A stretch of DNA of 6,066 nucleotides from an uncultured Acetobacter sp. Its GTDB lineage: Bacteria; Pseudomonadota; Alphaproteobacteria; Acetobacterales; Acetobacteraceae. The position numbers and the translations under genes were made by a program. Location of the stretch: assembly GCF_937875265.1 (NCBI RefSeq), contig NZ_CALLXM010000188.1, forward strand, positions 1 to 6,066. The letters are read 5' to 3'. How positions within the stretch are numbered: position 1 is the first letter of the stretch; each line of letters opens with the position of its first letter. Under the pieces are notes generated by a model. That model was not told where the DNA came from and did no database searches. It saw nothing but the letters and a program-made list of their open reading frames with translations. This document shows, piece by piece, positions 1-5,640 of the stretch.

Positions 1-67
1 CCAGCGGTTTTCCGGGCAGGCGTGTGGAAGCAAGCCGGGCGGGGATGATGACAAGTGGGGAAATCAT
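1..67 (-). CDS. kdsB: 3-deoxy-manno-octulosonate cytidylyltransferase (CMP-KDO synthetase), N-terminal fragment
   Basis: Read on the minus strand, the ATG at 67-65 opens a frame that runs off the left edge after 22 codons. It begins MISPLVIIPARLASTRLPGK and continues PL. The IIPARLxSTRLPGKPL signature is the nucleotide-binding N-terminus of KdsB, which activates KDO with CTP in the cytoplasm to give CMP-KDO for lipid A-core assembly. It therefore indicates a Gram-negative cell with KDO-containing LPS. Homologues start within a few residues of this Met, which supports the start, although no strong Shine-Dalgarno is visible upstream. The gene is divergent from the cytochrome c gene. As I recall, kdsB next to a small membrane cytochrome c (often with pheA beyond kdsB) is a common alphaproteobacterial order. 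Only the family signature can be checked here because the rest lies outside the window. Confidence 0.88.
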   Translation of the reverse strand, partial: MISPLVIIPARLASTRLPGKPL

Positions 68-102
68 CAGCTTGCTCTGGAATACGGCACGGAATATAGC
101 CT

Positions 103-120
103 TGGAAACAGTGTGGAAAC
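103..120. repeat. Direct repeat TGGAAAC, two copies 11 bp apart
   Basis: TGGAAAC occurs at 103-109 and again at 114-120, so the copies are offset by 11 bases, about one helical turn. They lie in the 148-base divergent spacer between kdsB and the cytochrome c gene. On the minus strand the second copy contains TTTCCA (119-114). This stands 15 bases from a TATATT (98-93), a poor -35/-10 pair that would place a kdsB transcript start about 19 bases before its ATG. The repeat itself is certain. A regulatory role is only a guess, as a 7-base repeat can arise by chance. Confidence 0.35.
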
Positions 121-146
121 GCTGCCGAAACCGGCACGCGCCCTGC

Positions 147-175
147 TTAACAGGAAGTGGCGCGCAGTCTAGAAA
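147..175 (+). promoter_or_regulatory. Candidate sigma-70-type promoter for the cytochrome c-hisN operon
   Basis: TTAACA (147-152) matches the -35 consensus TTGACA at 5 of 6 positions. Exactly 17 bases further on, TAGAAA (170-175) matches the -10 consensus TATAAT at 4 of 6. Transcription would start near 182, giving a leader of about 34 bases that carries GGAGGA. This also argues against the longer reading frame that begins upstream, because those starts lie before the predicted transcript start. A weaker alternative is TTGCTC (72-77) with TATAGC (95-100), also 17 bases apart. Confidence 0.42.
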
Positions 176-196
176 AGGCGTGAGCCAAACGCAACC

Positions 197-202
197 GGAG
201 GA
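197..202 (+). promoter_or_regulatory. Ribosome-binding site that sets the cytochrome c start
   Basis: GGAGGA is the only strong Shine-Dalgarno in the spacer and lies 13 bases before the ATG at 216. That spacing is longer than usual but still workable. The GTG starts at 24 and 180 in the same frame have no comparable site, so this element favours the shorter 172-residue protein. Confidence 0.55.
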
Positions 203-215
203 CCCGGCTTCTCGT

Positions 216-734
216 ATGGACAGCATGTTTCTTAATCGGCTTGGTGCGGCGTTTCTACTTTCAGTAGCGTCTTTATGGGTGTGCAGTGTCGCGGGCTCCG
301 TTCTTGTGCCGCACACAGCACCAGCCAGACCTGCCTTTTCGCTCCCCGGACTGGACAATAAACCCATCGCCCCTTTCATGGCCCATGCGGATGCCGAGCG
401 TGGGGATGCGCTTGTTCACCAGATCTGCACGAGTTGCCACGCTGTGAATGATGGTGTGTCTGATGGCGTCGGGCCTAATCTTTCCGGTGTGGCAGGGCGC
501 AGCATTGCAGGGTTTGCCAGCTATTCTTATTCTTCTGCCTTGAAGGGCCAGCACGGGCACATTTGGTCGGATCAGGCGCTATCAGACTGGCTGACCTCCC
601 CTGCCCGGTTCGCGCCGGGCACGCGTATGTCTCTGGTGGGGCTGCCTGACCCGGCACAGCGCGCGGATATTATCGCGTATCTGCACACATTGGGGGATAC
701 TGAAGTCCCTGCTCCTTCTTCTGAACCTAGGTGA
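216..734 (+). CDS. Membrane-anchored class I cytochrome c (CycM-like)
   Basis: The predicted protein has 172 residues. Residues 8-31 form a hydrophobic helix with no clear signal-peptidase site, suggesting an uncleaved anchor with the haem domain in the periplasm. A proline-rich linker follows. The haem-binding CTSCH is at 71-75, GPNLSGVAGR at 87-95, and Met138 in GTRMSLVGL is the expected sixth iron ligand. The protein should carry single electrons between respiratory complexes. The frame is open from 24, but the opening MDSMFLNR resembles that of alphaproteobacterial membrane cytochromes c, and an upstream promoter and GGAGGA fit ATG 216. The nearer ATG at 225 is possible. The stop is 4 bases before hisN, so the two are probably cotranscribed. 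By family analogy with Bradyrhizobium CycM it could feed an aa3-type oxidase, but the partner cannot be read from this window. The family call is firm and the exact role is not. Confidence 0.9.
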   Translation: MDSMFLNRLGAAFLLSVASLWVCSVAGSVLVPHTAPARPAFSLPGLDNKPIAPFMAHADAERGDALVHQICTSCHAVNDGVSDGVGPNLSGVAGRSIAGFASYSYSSALKGQHGHIWSDQALSDWLTSPARFAPGTRMSLVGLPDPAQRADIIAYLHTLGDTEVPAPSSEPR

Positions 735-738
735 CACC

Positions 739-1533
739 ATGAGTGATGATGATCTGACGCCCTTTCTGGATGTTGCGACCATGATGGCAGAGACCGCCCG
801 TTGCGTGGTGCGTCCGTGGTTTCGGCGGGGTATCAGTGTGGTGGATAAGGCGGATGAAAGTCCCGTTACCATAGCAGACCGCACAGCTGAGCGTGTGATG
901 CGGGCTATTCTGGCAGAACGCCTGCCTGAGCATGGTGTGTTTGGGGAAGAGTTTGGTCTTGAAAATGAGGCCGCCCGATATCGGTGGCTGCTGGATCCGG
1001 TGGATGGCACGCGGTCCTTCGTCACCGGTCGGCCTTTGTTTGGCACGCTGATAGCATTGCTGCGGGACGGTCAGCCTGTTCTGGGAATAATTGATCAGCC
1101 TGTTTTGCAGGAACGATGGATTGGCGTGGCCGGGCAGCCTACCCGGTTCAGTTCGCCTCTGGGGGGCGTTGCCAGCACACGCCCCTGCCCGCGTCTGGCT
1201 GATGCTGAACTCTCCTGCACATCGCCTGAAATGCTGGAAAGTGCTCCGCACGAGAGATGGAAAACCCTGAAAGCACGCGCCAAGCGTATGACGTGGGGTG
1301 GAGATTGTTACGCGTATGGTCTGTTAGCCCTTGGGCAGATCGATCTGATTGCAGAATGTGACATGAACCCGTGGGACTGGGCGGCGCTGGTGCCTGTTAT
1401 TGAAGGAGCCGGTGGAAAAATTACGGCATGGGATGGCAGCCCGCTTAGAGCGGATGGAGACCGGACCGTGCTGGCGGCTGGAGATCCCGCCCTGCATGCC
1501 GAGGCCGTGCGTACCCTTGCCGGACATGGCTGA
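739..1533 (+). CDS. hisN: Histidinol-phosphatase, inositol monophosphatase family
   Basis: The 264-residue protein has the usual length for the family. It carries the metal and catalytic motifs of the IMPase fold: GEE at 69-71 (Glu70), DPVDGT at 86-91 (Asp86 and Asp89) and WDWAA at 212-216 (Asp213). These residues bind two or three Mg2+ ions and hydrolyse a phosphomonoester. Features such as DKADESPVT (36-44) and GGDCYAYGLL (187-196) resemble HisN-type histidinol-phosphatases, which perform the next-to-last step of histidine synthesis in the cytoplasm. The ATG at 739 is preceded by AGGTGA at 729-734, which overlaps the stop codon of the cytochrome gene, so translation may be coupled. Substrate specificity in this superfamily is hard to assign by eye. 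Inositol-1-phosphatase or another small-molecule phosphatase remains possible, especially since serA is the next gene and no other his gene is present. Confidence 0.85.
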   Translation: MSDDDLTPFLDVATMMAETARCVVRPWFRRGISVVDKADESPVTIADRTAERVMRAILAERLPEHGVFGEEFGLENEAARYRWLLDPVDGTRSFVTGRPLFGTLIALLRDGQPVLGIIDQPVLQERWIGVAGQPTRFSSPLGGVASTRPCPRLADAELSCTSPEMLESAPHERWKTLKARAKRMTWGGDCYAYGLLALGQIDLIAECDMNPWDWAALVPVIEGAGGKITAWDGSPLRADGDRTVLAAGDPALHAEAVRTLAGHG

Positions 1534-1547
1534 CAGGCAACCTCATT

Positions 1548-1576
1548 TTAACGATTCAAAGCAGCAGACCTATGAA
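1548..1576 (+). promoter_or_regulatory. Candidate promoter for serA
   Basis: In the 99-base gap after hisN, TTAACG (1548-1553) matches the -35 consensus at 4 of 6 positions and TATGAA (1571-1576) matches the -10 consensus at 4 of 6. They are separated by exactly 17 bases. Transcription would start near 1583 and leave a leader of about 50 bases before serA. The spacing and gap length support serA having its own promoter, but two 4-of-6 boxes are weak evidence. Read-through from hisN is equally possible, because no terminator hairpin with a T run is visible. Confidence 0.3.
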
Positions 1577-1615
1577 TTTACCGCATTTTGCGATAGGCCT
1601 GCGCTTCGGCACAAC

Positions 1616-1631
1616 AGGTATGGTCATTCCT
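1616..1631. promoter_or_regulatory. Near-palindrome immediately upstream of the serA start
   Basis: AGGTATGGTCATTCCT is an imperfect inverted repeat. AGG (1616-1618) pairs with CCT (1629-1631) and ATG (1620-1622) with CAT (1625-1627), with one T-T mismatch between them. It ends one base before the serA ATG. In RNA it would bury the AGG that is the only possible Shine-Dalgarno for serA. In DNA it could be a small operator. The central loop is only 2 bases, so the inner pairs would be strained in RNA. The symmetry is visible, but its function is speculative. Confidence 0.3.
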
Positions 1632-1632
1632 C

Positions 1633-2886
1633 ATGAGCACGCAACTGTCCCTCCCCAAGGATAAGATCCGCATTCTGCTGCTTGAAGGCGTTCACGATAG
1701 TGCTGTCGCACTTCTGAAAGCCAGCGGGTACGAAAATGTGGTCCGACACAAGGGAGCGCTGGAAGGCGACGCCCTGAAAAAAGCTCTGGAAGGTGTGCAC
1801 GTTGTCGGGATCCGCTCCCGCACGCAGCTGACCGAAGAGGTGATTGCAGGTGCTGATCGTCTGATTGCCATTGGCTGCTTCTGCATTGGCACCAACCAGG
1901 TCAATCTGGAAGCCGCCCGGCTGAACGGGGTTCCTGTGTTTAACGCGCCTTACAGCAATACACGTTCCGTGGCCGAACTGGTCATGGGCGAGATTGTCAT
2001 GCTCATGCGCCGTATTTTTCCGGGCTCCATAGGCTGCCATCAGGGTCTGTGGAACAAATCTGCGGCCAATAGCTGGGAAGTTCGCGGCAAGACGCTGGGG
2101 ATTATTGGTTACGGTTCCATCGGGTCACAGCTTTCCGTTCTGGCTGAAGCCTTCGGTATGCGCGTGATTTATTATGACGTGGTGGACAAGCTTGGTCATG
2201 GTAACGCCATGCCGGTTGATACGCTGGAAGACCTGCTGAGCCAGAGTGATGTAGTCAGTCTGCATGTGCCGCAGTTGGCAAGCACCAAGAACATGATGGG
2301 AGCGGAGCAGATCCGCGCCATGAAAAAAGGCTCATTCCTGATCAATAACGCCCGCGGGAACGTGGTTGATCTTGATGCACTGGCTGACGCTCTGAAAGAA
2401 AAGCATCTTCTGGGTGCGGCTGTTGATGTGTTCCCCAAGGAACCCAAAGGTCCGAATGATCGCCTGGACACGCCTTTGAGGGAGCTGGATAACGTTATCC
2501 TGACCCCGCATATCGGTGGTTCCACGGCGGAAGCGCAGGAACGCATAGGGGTGGAAGTCGCCCGTAAGCTGGTTGAATATTCTGATGTGGGGTCAACATT
2601 CGGGGCAGTTAATTTCCCCGGGGTGCAGCTTCCGCAAAGCCCGCGCGGGACGCGCTTCATGCATGTGCACCACAACGTGCCTGGCATGATGATGCGTCTG
2701 AACGAAATTTTCCTGAAGCAAACCTGCAATGTCACGGCGCAGTTTTTACAGACTGATGGGGACATTGGGTACGTGGTTGTGGAAGCCGATACAGGCGGAA
2801 ACAAGGATACGGATGACACCATTCTGCATGCTCTGCGTGATATTGAGGGCACCATTCGTGCTCGTCTGATCTATCAGGGTCACTGA
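1633..2886 (+). CDS. serA: D-3-phosphoglycerate dehydrogenase with C-terminal ACT domain
   Basis: This 417-residue cytoplasmic enzyme oxidises 3-phosphoglycerate to 3-phosphohydroxypyruvate with NAD+, the first step of serine synthesis. It aligns with E. coli SerA (about 410 residues) over its whole length. Arg61 and Arg63 in the RSR motif are expected to bind substrate phosphate. GYGSIG (159-164) is the NAD-binding turn. Arg241, Glu270 and His293 form the catalytic set in NNARG, FPKEP and TPHIGGS. Residues from about 342 to 414 form the ACT domain. His346, Asn348 and Asn366 match the E. coli residues that bind the feedback inhibitor serine, so serine inhibition is likely retained. The ATG at 1633 is chosen from alignment with E. 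coli. No clear Shine-Dalgarno precedes it; an AGG at 1616-1618 is 14 bases away. comM follows after 23 bases, probably on the same transcript. serC is not adjacent. Confidence 0.96.
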   Translation: MSTQLSLPKDKIRILLLEGVHDSAVALLKASGYENVVRHKGALEGDALKKALEGVHVVGIRSRTQLTEEVIAGADRLIAIGCFCIGTNQVNLEAARLNGVPVFNAPYSNTRSVAELVMGEIVMLMRRIFPGSIGCHQGLWNKSAANSWEVRGKTLGIIGYGSIGSQLSVLAEAFGMRVIYYDVVDKLGHGNAMPVDTLEDLLSQSDVVSLHVPQLASTKNMMGAEQIRAMKKGSFLINNARGNVVDLDALADALKEKHLLGAAVDVFPKEPKGPNDRLDTPLRELDNVILTPHIGGSTAEAQERIGVEVARKLVEYSDVGSTFGAVNFPGVQLPQSPRGTRFMHVHHNVPGMMMRLNEIFLKQTCNVTAQFLQTDGDIGYVVVEADTGGNKDTDDTILHALRDIEGTIRARLIYQGH

Positions 2887-2909
2887 GCGCATGTGTTCGG
2901 GTGCCGGGA

Positions 2910-4409
2910 ATGATTAATTCCCGCATCCGTAGTTTTGCATTCGCCGGGATAGAGGCACGGCCCGTCTGGGTAGAAGTCCAGATTTCTTCGGGGCTCCCGG
3001 CGTTTCTGATTGTTGGCTTACCAGACAAGGCGGTAGGGGAAGCGCGAGAGCGTGTGCGTGCCTCCCTCACCTCCATGGGCATGGCGCTTCCCGCCAAACG
3101 CATTGTCATCAATCTTGTGCCGGCGGATATCCCTAAAGAGGGGTCGCATTTTGACCTTCCCATCGCGCTGGCTCTGCTGTGTGCCATGGAGGTTATTCCA
3201 TACGAAGATGTGTCGCGTTTTGCGGCTTTGGGTGAATTGTCGCTGGATGGTCGGTTAAACCCGGTTGCTGGTGTGCTGTCTGCCTCCATTGAGGCCTCAG
3301 CAATGTCTCTGGGGCTGGTTTGTCCGGCCATGCAGGCGGAAGAAGCGCTATGTGGCGGTGATATTGCCATTCTGGGTGCCCCGACACTTCTGTCGCTGAT
3401 CAATCATTTCAACGGCCTTCAGGTTCTCACGCCTCCTGTTTTCTCAGATAATGCACCTGACGGCCCGACCGAACGTTTGCCGGATCTTGCTGATATCAAA
3501 GGGATGGAAACTGGTCGGCGTGCACTGGAAATTGCAGCGGCAGGTGGGCATTCCGTTCTGCTTTCCGGGCCGCCGGGTGCAGGCAAATCCATGCTGGCTG
3601 CCCGCCTCCCCGGCTTGTTGCCAAATCTGACGCATCGGGAAAGTCTGGATGTCTCGCGCATTTACAGTGCTGCCGGGCTTTTAAAAGAAGGCCGACCTCT
3701 CAGACGCCCCCCATTCAGGGACCCGCATCATTCTGCAACACTGCCTGCACTGGTGGGGGGTGGGAACCGGGCGCGTCCGGGTGAAATCAGTCTGGCGGAT
3801 CACGGCGTTCTGTTTCTTGATGAGTTACCCGAATTTTCCCGCGCAGCACTTGAAGCCTTACGGCAGCCTTTAGAAACAGGTCGCGTCAGTATCGCTCGTG
3901 CAGCCCTGCATGTGACGTACCCTGCCCGCTTCCAGCTTATTGCCGCAATGAACCCGTGCCGTTGTGGGTATCTGGGGGATGCCAGCAAGGAATGCCGCAA
4001 GGCCCCGCGATGTGGGGAAGATTATATGGGCCGATTGTCGGGTCCTCTTCTGGATCGCATTGATATTCATGTCGCCATGCAGCCTTTTGTGCCGCTGGAC
4101 TACCTCTCCGGGCCGTCTGGCGAGGCCAGTGCACCTGTTGCTGAGCGCGTGCAAAGTGCCCGGAAAAAGCAATATGCACGTTATGAGGGTATGAAAAATT
4201 CTCAGGCAACACTTGAGCAGATGCAGATTATCCCGGCGGCGCAGGATCTGGCTCAGAAAGTGGCAACACGATTCCGCTTTTCAGCGCGCGGTTATACCCG
4301 AATGATCCGCGTTGCCCGCACCATTGCCGATCTGGCCGGTGAAGAAGACATTCTGTCGTCTCACGTTGCCGAAGCGGCGACTTTTCGTCTTCGCTCCGGG
4401 CAGGATTAA
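2910..4409 (+). CDS. comM: YifB/ComM-type Mg-chelatase-like AAA+ ATPase
   Basis: From ATG 2910 the protein has 499 residues, typical of the family. Residues 1 to about 165 form the N-terminal domain with a Lon-protease-like fold, recognised by GLPAFLIVGLPDKAVGEARE and KEGSHFDLPIAL. The AAA+ core follows: Walker A GPPGAGKS (220-227), PFRDPHHSAT (268-277), Walker B VLFLDELPEF (300-309) and a sensor-1 segment AAMNPCRCGY. Next come SGPLLDRIDIH and a C-terminal helical domain with FSARGYTRMIRVARTIADL. Four cysteines (350, 352, 362, 368) could form a metal site. ComM of Vibrio cholerae is a hexameric helicase that drives branch migration during integration of transformed DNA, so a cytoplasmic role in recombination is inferred here. 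A GTG at 2901 in the same frame would add three residues; neither start has a good Shine-Dalgarno. A chance 8-codon frame (2891-2917) overlaps the start. The gene is close behind serA but functionally unrelated to it. Confidence 0.93.
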   Translation: MINSRIRSFAFAGIEARPVWVEVQISSGLPAFLIVGLPDKAVGEARERVRASLTSMGMALPAKRIVINLVPADIPKEGSHFDLPIALALLCAMEVIPYEDVSRFAALGELSLDGRLNPVAGVLSASIEASAMSLGLVCPAMQAEEALCGGDIAILGAPTLLSLINHFNGLQVLTPPVFSDNAPDGPTERLPDLADIKGMETGRRALEIAAAGGHSVLLSGPPGAGKSMLAARLPGLLPNLTHRESLDVSRIYSAAGLLKEGRPLRRPPFRDPHHSATLPALVGGGNRARPGEISLADHGVLFLDELPEFSRAALEALRQPLETGRVSIARAALHVTYPARFQLIAAMNPCRCGYLGDASKECRKAPRCGEDYMGRLSGPLLDRIDIHVAMQPFVPLDYLSGPSGEASAPVAERVQSARKKQYARYEGMKNSQATLEQMQIIPAAQDLAQKVATRFRFSARGYTRMIRVARTIADLAGEEDILSSHVAEAATFRLRSGQD

Positions 4410-4425
4410 GGCGCTAAGTTTTTTC

Positions 4426-5637
4426 TCAGGTGTGTGCGTTTAGAACACCGAAGCCTTGTTCCAGATCAGCGATCAGGTCATCCGGGCATTCAAGCCCGAT
4501 TTGCAGGCGCATGGATGGTCCCTCGGCGTCACCTGACGGGAAGTTGCGTGTGATGCTGTTACTGGTTGGTAGCACGAGGCTTTCATAACCGCCCCATGAA
4601 GCACCGATACCAAACAGCTTCAGAGAATCAATCATGGCTTCCATAGCACTTTGGCTAAACGTGTTTTTTAGCGTGAAACCAAACAGGCTTCCGGCTCCAG
4701 TAAAATCACGTTTCCAGAACTCATGGCCCGGACATTCCGGAAAAGCGGGATGCTGTATCCCCTCCACTTCCGGTCGGGTTTTCAGCCATTGGGCAATCTG
4801 CATGGCTGAACGCGCCTGATGAGACAGGCGTACGCCCATGGTGTGCAAACCACGCAGCGTCAGCCAGCAATCATCCGGCCCGGCAAGCTGACCAAGTTGA
4901 ATGGCCGTATCCCGCAGCAGATGCCAGTCTTCGGGTTTTGCAACCGTGACGGCACCGGCAATGACATCAGAATGGCCTGACGGGTATTTGGTCAGAGCCT
5001 GAATGGAAATATCTACGCCATGGGCGAAGGGGGCAAAAATACCAAAGCCCCACGTGTTGTCCATTATCAGCCTGGCCCCATGCGCGTGGGCAATACGGGC
5101 CAGCATGGGCACATCCTGCACTTCAAACGTGTGGCTGCCCGGGCTTTCTGCAAACAGCACCCGCGTGTTGGGCTGTATCAGGCTACTCAGTGTTTCAGCG
5201 GAGGCACAGGGTGGATAATAGGTTGTTTCCACACCAAAGCGTTTGAGCACATTATCTGCAAAACGACGGGTTGGATTGTAAACAGAGTCCGGGAGCAGGC
5301 AGTGTTCGCCTGCATTCAGGAAAGCGAGAAGCGGCGTGGTGCAGGCAGCAAGGCCGGACGAGACAACCTGACTGTCCGTGCCACCTTCAATCACGGCGAT
5401 CGCTTTTTCCAGCTCATGCTGTACCGGCGTTCCCATTGCGCCATAAATATAAGCGTGGTCAAAGCGCTTCTGGCCCTGCTTGCGCATGTCGTTCAACGTA
5501 GGGAACAGCACCGTGGAGCCACGCGTCATGGGCATGTTGACGGGCGTGCCTGCAGCATGGGCTTCGGGTCTGGCCAGACGGGTGAGTGTTGAGGAAAGCT
5601 TGTCCCATCCACGGGTCACGTTAGTGTCGGACGTCAT
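4426..5637 (-). CDS. metC: Cystathionine beta-lyase (PLP-dependent)
   Basis: The 403-residue protein cleaves cystathionine to homocysteine, pyruvate and ammonia in methionine synthesis, and such enzymes often also release H2S from cysteine. It aligns end to end with E. coli MetC. Lys217 in QALTKYPSGHSD is the PLP Schiff-base lysine, Asp193 in IMDNTW contacts the pyridine nitrogen, Tyr120 is the ring-stacking residue, and Arg377 in MRLQIGLE binds substrate carboxylate. Ser347-Trp348 (ASWGGYESL) is the lyase-type pocket that separates beta-lyases from gamma-synthases. One oddity is that E. coli YGRRGT is YGAMGT here (65-70), so the phosphate-binding Arg58 equivalent is Ala67. The ATG at 5637 has AAAGGA nine bases upstream. 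sseA ends 3 bases before the start, so the genes form an operon. The 3' end faces comM across 16 bases without a clear terminator hairpin. Confidence 0.93.
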   Translation of the reverse strand: MTSDTNVTRGWDKLSSTLTRLARPEAHAAGTPVNMPMTRGSTVLFPTLNDMRKQGQKRFDHAYIYGAMGTPVQHELEKAIAVIEGGTDSQVVSSGLAACTTPLLAFLNAGEHCLLPDSVYNPTRRFADNVLKRFGVETTYYPPCASAETLSSLIQPNTRVLFAESPGSHTFEVQDVPMLARIAHAHGARLIMDNTWGFGIFAPFAHGVDISIQALTKYPSGHSDVIAGAVTVAKPEDWHLLRDTAIQLGQLAGPDDCWLTLRGLHTMGVRLSHQARSAMQIAQWLKTRPEVEGIQHPAFPECPGHEFWKRDFTGAGSLFGFTLKNTFSQSAMEAMIDSLKLFGIGASWGGYESLVLPTSNSITRNFPSGDAEGPSMRLQIGLECPDDLIADLEQGFGVLNAHT

Positions 5638-5640
5638 TAT

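Noticed and set aside
24..215. N-terminal extension of the cytochrome c frame from GTG 24 (64 extra codons)
   Set aside because: It overlaps kdsB on the other strand, lies mostly before the best promoter candidate, has no ribosome-binding site and lacks cytochrome-like sequence. The MDSM start at 216 fits the family.
602..621. Perfect 7-base inverted repeat TGCCCGG/CCGGGCA with a 6-base loop
   Set aside because: It lies inside the cytochrome c coding region (SPARFAPGT), has no T run after it and is followed by an intact reading frame. It is probably a by-product of GC-rich codons.
1572..1664. 30-codon frame overlapping the start of serA, as a possible leader peptide
   Set aside because: It has no ribosome-binding site, overlaps the candidate -10 box, is not rich in serine codons and has no attenuator hairpin after it.
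2891..2917. 8-codon frame MCSGAGND overlapping the comM start
   Set aside because: It is too short to call and has only a weak AGGG upstream. Reinitiation into comM is possible, but chance is the simpler explanation.
2196..3403. Two long minus-strand frames (2196-2855 and 2732-3403) opposite serA and comM
   Set aside because: Their translations are rich in Ser, Arg and Pro with no recognisable motif. They lie antisense to clearly conserved genes and are shadows of codon bias.
4410..4457. Terminator between the convergent comM and metC genes
   Set aside because: A six-T run (4419-4424) is present, but no stable hairpin precedes it. The GGTGT/ACACC stem (4429-4449) lies on the wrong side of the T run for comM and is followed by A residues in the metC transcript.
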